This document shows positions 1 through 7,165 of a DNA stretch of 18,314 nt, piece by piece. The translations under genes and the position numbers were made by a program. Source of the DNA: an uncultured Planctomycetales bacterium (GTDB lineage Bacteria; Planctomycetota; Planctomycetia; Isosphaerales; Isosphaeraceae); the NCBI GenBank assembly GCA_937907525.1, contig CALCIB010000211.1:1-18314 (forward strand). Reading direction: 5' to 3'. The notes beneath the pieces are model-generated. The model was not told the DNA's origin and ran no database searches. It saw only the letters and a list, made by a program, of their open reading frames with translations. Within the stretch, counting starts at the first letter, position 1, and every line of letters starts with the position of its first letter.

Positions 1-81
1 AGGACGCGACAAGACACCTTCGACGGTCAGAGGCTTTCCGAACGGGCTTCCGCGAATGATGACGGTCGTCTTGCTCGTCAT
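1..81 (-). CDS. Possible N-terminus of an unidentified protein, cut by the window edge
   Basis: A minus-strand frame starts with ATG at 81 and stays open for 27 codons to the window edge (MTSKTTVIIRGSPFGK...). Third positions are moderately GC-rich. The G-rich run just before the ATG belongs to a dispersed repeat and lies too close to be a convincing ribosome binding site. A plus-strand frame is also open here until a TGA at 92-94, so the assignment is weak. I do not recognise the product. Confidence 0.3.
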   Translation of the reverse strand, partial: MTSKTTVIIRGSPFGKPLTVEGVLSRP

Positions 82-188
82 CCCCCTCATCTGACCGCTC
101 CGCGGTCTGTCTTCCCCCGCGAGGGGGGAAGGTCGATTCCGACCCGCCTCGCCAGCGTTTCGGCGGACCGCTCTCAAGGGGAGAAGGC
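82..188 (-). repeat. Dispersed palindromic repeat, CTTCCCCC/GGGGGAAG variant
   Basis: On the minus strand this stretch reads CCTTCTCCCC, then about 40 unique bases, then CTTCCCCC-tcgc-GGGGGAAG (hairpin at about 111-132), and ends in GATGAGGGGG. It has the same order of parts as the repeats at 3385-3666 and 14826-14983, so it is a diverged member of that family. The truncated element at 18282-18314 shares its CTTCCCCC core. The G-rich end abuts the possible start codon at 81. Confidence 0.6.
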
Positions 189-456
189 AAGCGCCGCCGC
201 GGCTCGCCCCCCGCGCGGAAGTCGGCCCTCGCGGCCGGCCGCGCCGAGTTCCGGCACGGACGTTGCCGGTGAAAAGCCCTCGCCGAGCGCGGCCCTTCCC
301 GGATCGGGTGGGGGCGTCGGATCGGCGGGATCGGCGCGGGTGTTGCTTGTGAAATAATCCTCGGCGATCGAGGTTTCGATCGATCGACGAGGCCGGCGGC
401 TCCGAGAGGGCGGACTTGCTCCGGCGGGTCGCGGCGGCGGTTCCTTGACGCGCCTC
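189..456. other. Gene-free leader upstream of the ThDP-enzyme gene
   Basis: No frame here has both a plausible start and coding character. The long open antisense frame is a by-product of high GC content. A short inverted repeat, CGATCGA/TCGATCG with a 4-base loop, lies at 365-382, about 85 bases before the start codon of the next gene. It could be an operator, but CGATCG is frequent in such genomes. No convincing -35/-10 pair was found. Confidence 0.4.
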
Positions 457-463
457 GGAGGTG
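457..463 (+). promoter_or_regulatory. Ribosome binding site fixing the start of the ThDP enzyme
   Basis: GGAGGTG ends 4 bases before the ATG at 468. It is the strongest Shine-Dalgarno match in the window, and it selects this ATG over a GTG in another frame at 461. Confidence 0.75.
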
Positions 464-467
464 GGAC

Positions 468-2219
468 ATGGCGGAAACGGTGGCGGGCGTTCTGTTCGAT
501 CGACTCATCGACTGGGGCGTCGACACGATCTTCGGCCTCCCCGGGGACGGGATCAACGGCTTCATGGAGGGGCTTCGGGAGCGGAGGGACAAGATCCGCT
601 TCATCCAGGTCCGCCACGAGGAGGGGGCCGCCTTCGCGGCCTGCGGCCACGCCAAGTTCACCGGCCGCCTGGGCGTCTGCATCGCCACCAGCGGGCCGGG
701 GGCCATCCACCTGCTCAACGGCCTCTACGACGCCAAGATGGACGGCGCGCCCGTCCTCGCCATCACGGGACAGACCTATCACGACCTGATGGGGATGCAT
801 TATCAGCAGGAGGTCAACCTGCTGGGCCTGTTCGAGGACGTCTCGGTCTTCAACCAGCAGATCAACGGCCCGAGGCACGCCCACGCGCTGGCCGACGCCG
901 CCTGCCGGGCGGCGCTGGGACGTCGGGGCGTGGCCCACCTGAACTGCCCCAACGACTGGCAGGACAAGGACGACGGGACCGCCTCGCCGATGAACGTCAA
1001 GGGGCACACCTCGGCGAGTTGGCGACCCCCGATCGTCGTCCCGCGCCGCGTCGACCTGGAGGCCGCCGCGAAGCTGCTCAACGCCGGCGGGAAGACCGTC
1101 CTGATGGTCGGCCAGGGGGCGATGGGCGCCGGCGACCAACTGGAGCAGGTCGCCGAACTCCTGGGCGCGCCGATCGTCAAGGCGCTTCTGGGCAAGGCGG
1201 TCGTCCCCGACGACTCCCCCTACACCACCGGCGGCCTGGGCCTCCTGGGGACCTATCCGTCCGAGAAGGCGATGGAGGAATGCGACAGCCTGCTGCTGGT
1301 GGGGACCAGCTTCCCCTACATGTCCTTCCTGCCGAAACCCGGTCAGGCCAAGGCCGTGCAGATCGACCGCGACCCCACCCGGCTGGGCCTTCGCTTCCCG
1401 ATCGACGTCGGCCTCACCGGCGACGCCGGGGCGACGCTGGAGGAGCTGATCCCGATGCTCGCGCGCCGCGAGGACCGCTCGTTCCTGGAGACGGCCCAGA
1501 AGCGGATGGGGGAGTGGTGGGAGTTGATGCGGACGCGCGAGGAGCGGGACGACACGCCGCTGAAGCCGCAAATGATCGCCCGGCACGTCAACGACCTGCT
1601 CGCCGACGACGCCATCATCACCACCGACTCGGGGACGATCACCACCTGGGCCGCCCGCCACCTGAAGATCCGCCGCGGCATGAAGTTCTCGTGTTCGGGC
1701 AACCTGGCGACGATGGCCCCCGGCCTCCCCTACGCCAACGCGGCGCAAGCGGCGTTCCCGGATCGCCAGGTGGTGGCGTTCGTCGGCGACGGCGGGTTCA
1801 CGATGCTGATGATGGAGTTCATCACCGCGGTCAAGCACGGGCTGCCGATCAAGGTGGTCGTCATCAAGAACGACACGCTCGGCCAGATCAAGTGGGAGCA
1901 GATGATCTTCCTGGGGAACCCCGAGTACGGCGTGGAGCTTCAGCCGATCGACTTCGTCCGCTTCGCCGAGGCGTGCGGCGGCGTCGGCTTTCGCTGCGAG
2001 AAGCCCGAGGAGGTCCGCCCGGCGCTGGAGATGGCGTTCAAATCCAACAAGCCGGCCCTGGTCGAGGCGGTCGTGGACCCGTTCGAGCCGCCGATGCCGG
2101 CGCAGGCGACCCCCAAGCAAGCCCTGCACCTGGCCGAGAGCCTGGTCCGGGGCGAACCGCACGCGGGCAAGATCGCCACGACCATCTTCCGCGACAAGTG
2201 GACGGAGGTATTCTCGTGA
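468..2219 (+). CDS. ThDP-dependent pyruvate oxidase/acetolactate synthase-family enzyme (PoxB-like)
   Basis: This 583-aa protein has the full three-domain layout of the pyruvate oxidase/acetolactate synthase family, close to the roughly 570 aa of E. coli PoxB. The N-terminal PYR domain carries RHEEGAAF at 49-56, whose first Glu (E51) is the expected cofactor-activating glutamate, and SGPGAIHLLNGL at 75-86. A central domain spans about 190-340. The C-terminal PP domain has the ThDP/Mg motif GDGG at 440-443 followed by IKND at 466-469. Such enzymes decarboxylate a 2-keto acid and pass electrons to FAD/quinone, or make an acyl product. PoxB-like activity on pyruvate is the best guess, but substrate cannot be read from sequence. 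The stop codon overlaps the next gene's GTG start (GTGA), which implies translational coupling to an enolase-superfamily enzyme. Family confidence is high and exact reaction confidence is moderate. Confidence 0.9.
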   Translation: MAETVAGVLFDRLIDWGVDTIFGLPGDGINGFMEGLRERRDKIRFIQVRHEEGAAFAACGHAKFTGRLGVCIATSGPGAIHLLNGLYDAKMDGAPVLAITGQTYHDLMGMHYQQEVNLLGLFEDVSVFNQQINGPRHAHALADAACRAALGRRGVAHLNCPNDWQDKDDGTASPMNVKGHTSASWRPPIVVPRRVDLEAAAKLLNAGGKTVLMVGQGAMGAGDQLEQVAELLGAPIVKALLGKAVVPDDSPYTTGGLGLLGTYPSEKAMEECDSLLLVGTSFPYMSFLPKPGQAKAVQIDRDPTRLGLRFPIDVGLTGDAGATLEELIPMLARREDRSFLETAQKRMGEWWELMRTREERDDTPLKPQMIARHVNDLLADDAIITTDSGTITTWAARHLKIRRGMKFSCSGNLATMAPGLPYANAAQAAFPDRQVVAFVGDGGFTMLMMEFITAVKHGLPIKVVVIKNDTLGQIKWEQMIFLGNPEYGVELQPIDFVRFAEACGGVGFRCEKPEEVRPALEMAFKSNKPALVEAVVDPFEPPMPAQATPKQALHLAESLVRGEPHAGKIATTIFRDKWTEVFS

Positions 2220-3310
2220 GCGCCGGCGTCGCGGTCGATCGGGTCGAGGCCGCGGCGTATCGGATTCCGACCGACTTCCCCGAGGAAGACGGGACGATCG
2301 CCTGGGACCGGACCACGCTCGTCGTGGTCGAGGCCTCGGCGGGTGGGACGACCGGGCTCGGCTACACTTACGACGGCGAGGCCGCGGCTCGGGTGGTCGT
2401 CGATGCGCTGGCGGACGTGGTCCGGGGCCGGGACGCGATGGCGACGCCCGCGGCCTGGGACGCCATGACCGCCGCGGTTCGAAACCTGGGCCGGCCGGGG
2501 ATCGTTTCGACGGCGATCTCGGCCGTGGACGTCGCGCTTTGGGACCTGAAGGCCAGGTTGCTCGGCCTCCCCCTGGCGACGCTTCTGGGACCGGCGCGGG
2601 AGGCCGCGCCGGTCTACGGCAGCGGCGGCTTCACGTCGTATCCGATCGAGCGGCTCCGGGAGCAACTCGCGGGCTGGGTCGCCGCCGGCATCCCCCGCGT
2701 CAAGATGAAGATCGGCGCCCGCCCCGATGAGGACCTCGCCCGCGTCCGGGCCGCCCGGGAGGCGATCGGGCCGAACGCGGAGTTGTTCGTGGACGCCAAC
2801 GGCGCCTACGCCCGCAAGCAGGCCCTGGCGATGGCCGAGCGCTTCGCCGAGCTGGGCGTCTCCTGGTTCGAGGAGCCGGTCTCGTCCGACGACCTGGAGG
2901 GGCTGCGGCTGCTTCGCGACCGCGCGCCGGCGGGTATGGAGATCGCCGCCGGCGAGTACGGCTTCGACTCCTTCTACTTCCGAAGGATGCTCGACGCAGG
3001 GGCCGTCGACGTGCTCCAGGCCGACGCCTCCCGCTGCGGCGGGATCACCGGGTTCCTCCGCGCCGCCGCGCTGTGCCAGGCCCACGGACTCCCCCTGTCC
3101 GCCCACTGCGCGCCAAGCCTCCACGCGGCGGTGGCGTGCTCGGCGCCCAACCTCCGCCACGTCGAGTACTTCCACGACCACGAACGGATCGAGCACATGC
3201 TCTTCGAAGGCGCCCCGCGGCCGGTCGACGGCGCGCTGCGGCCCGATCCGACCCGCCCCGGCCTGGGGCTGGAATTCAAGCGCGAGGACGCCGCGCGTTT
3301 CTTGATCTGA
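2216..3310 (+). CDS. Mandelate racemase/muconate lactonizing-type enolase superfamily enzyme
   Basis: The protein has 364 aa. The GTG start at 2216 overlaps the upstream TGA by 4 bases. The same frame is open far upstream, but only inside the preceding gene. An N-terminal capping domain (about 1-125) is followed by a TIM barrel with all expected residues: the K-x-K pair at 163/165 (VKMKIG), Mg ligands D193 (DANGAY), EEP at 219-221 and E247 (GEYGF), and D270 with H297 (SAHCAP) as the His-Asp dyad. E317 follows. Lys on one face and His-Asp on the other is the mandelate racemase subgroup arrangement, known from racemases and from sugar-acid dehydratases. The enzyme abstracts a proton alpha to a carboxylate. 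Pairing with a 2-keto-acid-using ThDP enzyme makes dehydration of a hydroxy or sugar acid to a 2-keto acid plausible. Substrate is unknown. Confidence 0.9.
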   Translation: MSAGVAVDRVEAAAYRIPTDFPEEDGTIAWDRTTLVVVEASAGGTTGLGYTYDGEAAARVVVDALADVVRGRDAMATPAAWDAMTAAVRNLGRPGIVSTAISAVDVALWDLKARLLGLPLATLLGPAREAAPVYGSGGFTSYPIERLREQLAGWVAAGIPRVKMKIGARPDEDLARVRAAREAIGPNAELFVDANGAYARKQALAMAERFAELGVSWFEEPVSSDDLEGLRLLRDRAPAGMEIAAGEYGFDSFYFRRMLDAGAVDVLQADASRCGGITGFLRAAALCQAHGLPLSAHCAPSLHAAVACSAPNLRHVEYFHDHERIEHMLFEGAPRPVDGALRPDPTRPGLGLEFKREDAARFLI

Positions 3311-3384
3311 GCCCTTCAACGAGCCTTGTCCTCCAACACCGTTCGGCACGAGCTTTGACGTCCCCGAGATCCAGCGCCAGACGT

Positions 3385-3666
3385 CCCTTCTCCCCTTGTG
3401 GGAGAAGGTGGCCGAAGGCCGGATGAGGGGTGGGCGCTTCCAGGGGCTTCCGGTCGCGCTTCCCCTCATCCGCCCCTTCGGGGCACCTTCTCCCACAAGG
3501 CAAGATTATTCGTGAGTGACGTAAGTCCAAGAACGATCCCGGATGCCTCGTCCGATCACCCAACCGTCCAATGACTTAGGGCGGCCTTGGGCTGATTTGC
3601 GACAACACCCGGCACCATAACGATTTACGAGTCCCACGAATAATCTTGCACAAGGGGAGAAGGGGA
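3385..3666 (-). repeat. Composite inverted repeat (two arms plus loop), interrupted by a small insertion
   Basis: The first arm (3385-3430) begins CCCTTCTCCCC and ends GGATGAGGGG, with the inner palindromes CTTCTCCC...GGGAGAAG and GGCCGAAGGCC. The second arm (3461-3499, resuming at 3655-3666) is its near-perfect reverse complement, so the whole could fold into a long hairpin. The 30-base loop holds a 15-mer at 3445-3459 that recurs, reverse-complemented, in the loop at 14874-14888. Arms and loop therefore spread as one unit. The second arm is broken at 3500-3654 by the small element and its target duplication. It lies between the enolase-type gene and the oxidoreductase operon. Confidence 0.85.
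3500..3649. mobile_element. 150-bp MITE-like non-coding insertion with terminal inverted repeats and 5-bp target duplication
   Basis: The left end (3500-3514) reads GCAAGATTATTCGTG and the right end (3635-3649) is its exact reverse complement. Similarity continues inward with mismatches, giving 23 of 28 matching positions including a shared CGTAA block. The element is flanked by the direct repeat ACAAG (3495-3499 and 3650-3654). Removing the element and one ACAAG restores TCTCCCACAAGGGGAGAAGG, exactly the sequence expected for the repeat it interrupts. The interior is visibly less GC-rich than the surroundings and carries no credible gene, so any movement would depend on a transposase elsewhere. 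I cannot assign an IS family. Confidence 0.88.
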
Positions 3667-3733
3667 GATGCCGCTCCTGGTCGTCACAAGGCGAGTCGCG
3701 CCGAACGCAATTGACCGCCCGCCGCCCGACACC

Positions 3734-3739
3734 AAGGAG
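3734..3739 (+). promoter_or_regulatory. Ribosome binding site fixing the start of the FAD/Fe-S oxidoreductase
   Basis: AAGGAG ends 7 bases before the ATG at 3747. This favours that start over an in-frame TTG at 3711, which has no comparable site. Confidence 0.7.
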
Positions 3740-3746
3740 CCCCTCC

Positions 3747-6700
3747 ATGCCGACCACCCTCGAGACGACCGGCCGCGTCCCCCCCTCCGTCCTCTCCTCC
3801 GACGTCGACGCCCGCGGCCTGGAACGCATGCTCCGCGAGACGATTCGGGGCGAGGTCCGTTTCGATTCGGGGAGCCGCGCGCTGTACGCGGCCGACGGCT
3901 CGAACTACCGCCAACCTCCGATCGGGGTCGTGATCCCGACCAGCGTGGAGGACGTGATCGCGACGGTCGCGGCGTGTCGCGCGTTCGGCGCGCCGGTGCT
4001 GTCGCGAGGGGGCGGCACCAGTTTGACGGGGGGCTGTTGCAACGTCGCCGTGGTGATGGACTTCTCCAAGCACCTCAACCAGGTCCTCTGGGTCGATCCC
4101 GAGCGCCGGCTGGCGCGGGTCCAGCCGGGGACGAAGCTCGACCACCTCCGGCGGGCGGCCGAGAAGCACGGGCTGACCTTCGCGCCCGACCCGTCGACCC
4201 ACCAGTATTGCACCCTCGGCGGGATGATCGGCAACAACTCGTGCGGCGTCCACTCGCTGATCGGCCTGGGGACCGGCCGGACGTCGGACCAGGTCGACGA
4301 GTTGGACATCTTGCTCTACGGCGGCGCCCGCATGACCGTGGGGGCGACCGACGAGGACGAACTCGCCCGGATCATCGCCGAAGGGGGCGAGCGCGGCCGG
4401 GTCCACCGGGAGTTGAAGGCGCTTCGGGATCGTTACGCCGACGAGATCCGCCGCCGCTTCCCGGACCTGAAGAAGGTGCCGAGGCGGGTGTCGGGCTACA
4501 ACCTGGACGAGTTGCTCCCCGAGCGCGGGTTCCACGTCGCGCGCGCCCTGTCGGGGACGGAGGGGACGTGCGTGATCGTCCTGGAGGCGCAGGTCCATCT
4601 GGTGCCCAGCCCGCGGTTCAGGACGGTGGTCGTCCTCGGCTACCCGAGCGTCTACGAGGCCGGCGACCACGTCTCCGAGGTCCTCGAGGCCCAGCCGATG
4701 GGGCTGGAGGGGATCGACGACGACCTGGTCGAGGACATGAAGAAGAAAAACATCCACCCGCGCGACATCAAACTCCTCCCCGACGGCGCCGGCTGGCTGC
4801 TGGTCGAGTTCGGCGGATCGAACCGGAGCGAGTCCGACGCCAAGGCGCGCCGGTTGATGGACCGCCTGAAGAAACTCGATAACGCGCCGAGCATGAAGCT
4901 GTTCGACGACGAGACCGAGGAGGAGCATCTCTGGAAGGTCCGGGAGTCGGGCCTCGGCGCCACCGCGCGCATTCCAGGCGAGCCCGACGCCTGGGAGGGG
5001 TGGGAGGACTCGGCCGTCCCTCCCGACAAGCTCGGCTCCTACCTGCGGGCGCTTCGCGACCTGTTCAATAAGTATGATTATAACTGCGCCCTTTACGGAC
5101 ACTTCGGCCAGGGGTGCGTCCACACCCGGATCGACTTCGACCTGAAGACGGCCGACGGGGTGGAGCACTTCCGGCGGTTCCTCGACGAGGCCGGCGACCT
5201 CGTGGTCGCCCACGGGGGCTCGATCTCCGGCGAGCACGGCGACGGCCAGTCGAAGGCCGCGCTGCTGCCGAAGATGTTCGGCGACGAATTGGTGCGGGCC
5301 TTCGGCGAGTTCAAGGCGGTCTGGGACCCGGACGGCCGGATGAACCCGCACAAGGTCGTTGATCCGTATCAGCCGGGCCAGAACCTCCGCCTGGGTCCGC
5401 ATTACCACCCTCCCCAGGTGGAGACCCACTTCAAGTTCCCCGACGACAAGGGGAGCTTCGCCTACGCGACCGAGCGTTGCGTGGGCGTCAGCCTCTGCCG
5501 CAAGGACGAGGGGGGGACGATGTGCCCCAGCTACATGGTCACCCAGGAGGAAAAGGACTCCACCCGCGGCCGCGCCCATCTCCTGTTCGAGATGCTCCAG
5601 GGCGACCCGATGAAGGGGGGTTGGAGGAACGAGACGGTCAAGGAGGCGCTCGACCTTTGCCTGGCGTGCAAGGCGTGCCGCACCGAGTGCCCGATGAACG
5701 TCGACATGGCGACCTACAAGGCCGAGTTCCTCTCGCATTACTACGAGGGGAGGGTTCGGCCGCGGCAGGCGTACTCGATCGGGCTGGTCTACTGGTGGGC
5801 GCGGCTGGCGTCGCTGGCCCCCGGCGCGGTCAATCTGGTCTCGCACCTGCCGGCGGTCGGCAAGGCGCTTCGGATGATCGGGGGCGTTTCGACCCGGCGG
5901 GCGATGCCGTACTTCGCGCCGGAGACGTTCAAGGCGTGGTGGCTGCGACGAGCGCCGCGAAACCTCGACCGGCCCCGGGTCGTGCTTTGGGCCGACACCT
6001 TCAACAACCACTTCCACCCCCAGACGGCGATCGCGGCCGTGGAGGTGCTGGAGGCGGCCGGGTTCCGGGTCGACGTCCCCCGGCGGTCGCTCTGTTGCGG
6101 CCGGCCGCTGTACGACTACGGCATGCTGGATTCGGCCAAGCGGCTTTGGCGCGAGACGCTCGACGCCTTGCGGCCGGAGATCGAGGCCGACGTCCCGGTC
6201 GTCGGCCTGGAGCCAAGCTGCACCGCGGCCTTCCGTGACGAACTCAAGGGCCTCTTCCCGATGGACGAGGACGCCAAGCGGCTCACCAAACAGACGTTCA
6301 CGCTCGCCGAGTTCCTGCTCAAGTACGCGCCGGACTTCGACCCGCCGAAGCTCAGGCGCAAGGCCATCGCGCAGAAGCACTGCCACCACGACCACGTCAT
6401 GACGTACAAGGCGGACGTCGCGATCCTCTCGAAGCTCGGGCTGGACTTCGAGGTGCTGGACTGGGGCTGCTGCGGCATGGCGGGCTCCTTCGGGTTCGAG
6501 ACGGGGCATTACGACGTCTCGATCGCGGTGGGCGAGCGTGGCATGCTGCCGGCGATCCGCGCGGCGAGCGCCGACGCGTTGATCATCGCCGACGGCTTCA
6601 GTTGCCGGGAGCAGATCGCCGAGTTGACCGGCCGCGGCGCGCTGCATCTGGCGCAGGTCTTGCAGATGGCGATGCGCGGGGGCCCCGCCGTCGAGCCGCC

Positions 6701-6860
6701 GGAGGCCGATCGCCAGCCGCTCGGAAAGTGGGAGCCGCGACCGTCGTCGGCGGCGGTCGGCGCGGTCGCCGGCGCCGCCTTGCTGGCGGGCGTCGGCCTG
6801 GGCTGGGCGGCCGCGGCGAGCCGTCGGACCTCGCGAAAGGATGGGAAACCGTGGGCATGA
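3747..6860 (+). CDS. FAD-linked oxidase fused to 4Fe-4S and CCG domains (D-lactate dehydrogenase/glycolate oxidase-like)
   Basis: This 1037-aa single-chain enzyme combines modules that are separate subunits in glycolate oxidase-type systems. An N-terminal FAD_binding_4 (VAO/PCMH) domain at about 40-285 carries RGGGTSLTGG (87-96) and LGGMIGNNSCG (157-167). The FAD oxidase C-terminal domain at about 290-540 has the hallmark GEHGDGQ (495-501). Ferredoxin-type cysteines follow: C578, C584 and C593 (C-x5-C-x8-CP), then C638, C641, C644 and C648 (CxxCxxCxxxCP). CCG domains follow with CCGRP (783-787), C879 (HCHHDH) and GCCGMAGSFG (907-916). Such proteins oxidise a 2-hydroxy acid and pass electrons through Fe-S clusters to a membrane acceptor. 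A Gly/Ala-rich hydrophobic tail (about 1002-1024) followed by RRTSRK looks like a C-terminal membrane anchor. The stop overlaps the next gene (ATGA). D-lactate, glycolate or a related acid could be the substrate. Confidence 0.92.
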   Translation: MPTTLETTGRVPPSVLSSDVDARGLERMLRETIRGEVRFDSGSRALYAADGSNYRQPPIGVVIPTSVEDVIATVAACRAFGAPVLSRGGGTSLTGGCCNVAVVMDFSKHLNQVLWVDPERRLARVQPGTKLDHLRRAAEKHGLTFAPDPSTHQYCTLGGMIGNNSCGVHSLIGLGTGRTSDQVDELDILLYGGARMTVGATDEDELARIIAEGGERGRVHRELKALRDRYADEIRRRFPDLKKVPRRVSGYNLDELLPERGFHVARALSGTEGTCVIVLEAQVHLVPSPRFRTVVVLGYPSVYEAGDHVSEVLEAQPMGLEGIDDDLVEDMKKKNIHPRDIKLLPDGAGWLLVEFGGSNRSESDAKARRLMDRLKKLDNAPSMKLFDDETEEEHLWKVRESGLGATARIPGEPDAWEGWEDSAVPPDKLGSYLRALRDLFNKYDYNCALYGHFGQGCVHTRIDFDLKTADGVEHFRRFLDEAGDLVVAHGGSISGEHGDGQSKAALLPKMFGDELVRAFGEFKAVWDPDGRMNPHKVVDPYQPGQNLRLGPHYHPPQVETHFKFPDDKGSFAYATERCVGVSLCRKDEGGTMCPSYMVTQEEKDSTRGRAHLLFEMLQGDPMKGGWRNETVKEALDLCLACKACRTECPMNVDMATYKAEFLSHYYEGRVRPRQAYSIGLVYWWARLASLAPGAVNLVSHLPAVGKALRMIGGVSTRRAMPYFAPETFKAWWLRRAPRNLDRPRVVLWADTFNNHFHPQTAIAAVEVLEAAGFRVDVPRRSLCCGRPLYDYGMLDSAKRLWRETLDALRPEIEADVPVVGLEPSCTAAFRDELKGLFPMDEDAKRLTKQTFTLAEFLLKYAPDFDPPKLRRKAIAQKHCHHDHVMTYKADVAILSKLGLDFEVLDWGCCGMAGSFGFETGHYDVSIAVGERGMLPAIRAASADALIIADGFSCREQIAELTGRGALHLAQVLQMAMRGGPAVEPPEADRQPLGKWEPRPSSAAVGAVAGAALLAGVGLGWAAAASRRTSRKDGKPWA
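6836..6841 (+). promoter_or_regulatory. Ribosome binding site for the 102-aa protein
   Basis: AAAGGA lies inside the end of the oxidoreductase gene. It is 9 bases before a GTG at 6851 and 15 before the ATG at 6857. Spacing favours GTG, while the ATGA overlap with the upstream stop favours ATG. The choice changes the product by only two residues. Confidence 0.45.
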
Positions 6861-7165
6861 ACATCGGTAATCGCGACCGCGACGTCCGCGCGATCGACGG
6901 CGTCCAGCCGTTCGTCCGTCGCGACGACCGCGGCCGCGCCGTGGTGGTCGGCGCGATCGACGAGGACGACCGCAAGATCCGAGCCCTCGCCGATCGGCTG
7001 CAACGGGCGGGCTACGGCGTCCTCCGCCAGCGAACCCCCCGCGCCGGCCGGATCCACCACCGCATGCGCGCCACCTGGGCCGGTCCCGGCGAACCTCCCG
7101 AAGACCCCTTCGCCGCCACCGAGGACGCATCCCAGGAGTCGAACCGACCGCGGAGCAAGCCATGA
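6857..7165 (+). CDS. Conserved-looking small protein of unknown function
   Basis: The predicted protein has 102 aa and no family I recognise. Its start overlaps the upstream stop (ATGA, 6857-6860), and its own TGA overlaps the next ATG (ATGA, 7162-7165). It sits in a tightly coupled operon and is very likely translated. Residues 17-60 look like a small alpha/beta unit: a strand at 28-34 (AVVVGAI), a charged helix with the heptad-like IRALADRLQRAG (41-52), then YGVLRQR. The C-terminal 40 residues are Pro/acidic-rich and probably disordered. There is no signal peptide, membrane segment, or Cys or His cluster apart from HH at 67-68. It could be an accessory or regulatory subunit of the upstream oxidoreductase or of the downstream PPC protein, but that rests on position only. 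Confidence 0.72.
   Translation: MNIGNRDRDVRAIDGVQPFVRRDDRGRAVVVGAIDEDDRKIRALADRLQRAGYGVLRQRTPRAGRIHHRMRATWAGPGEPPEDPFAATEDASQESNRPRSKP

Noticed and set aside
365..382. CGATCGA/TCGATCG inverted repeat as an operator
   Set aside because: CGATCG is common by chance in such GC-rich DNA. There is no second copy and no regulator gene nearby.
461..2215. Plus-strand frame continuous with the enolase-type gene that would give a 949-aa fusion
   Set aside because: The first 585 codons overlap the ThDP enzyme in another frame and are low-complexity Arg/Gly/Pro. The real start is GTG 2216 in a GTGA overlap.
3385..3666. Repeat arms as a CRISPR array
   Set aside because: There are only two arms in opposite orientation, no regular spacers and no cas genes.
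3506..3829. 107-codon minus-strand frame across the small insertion
   Set aside because: It runs from inside the oxidoreductase gene through the repeat into the insertion, with no conserved motif. It is not a transposase.
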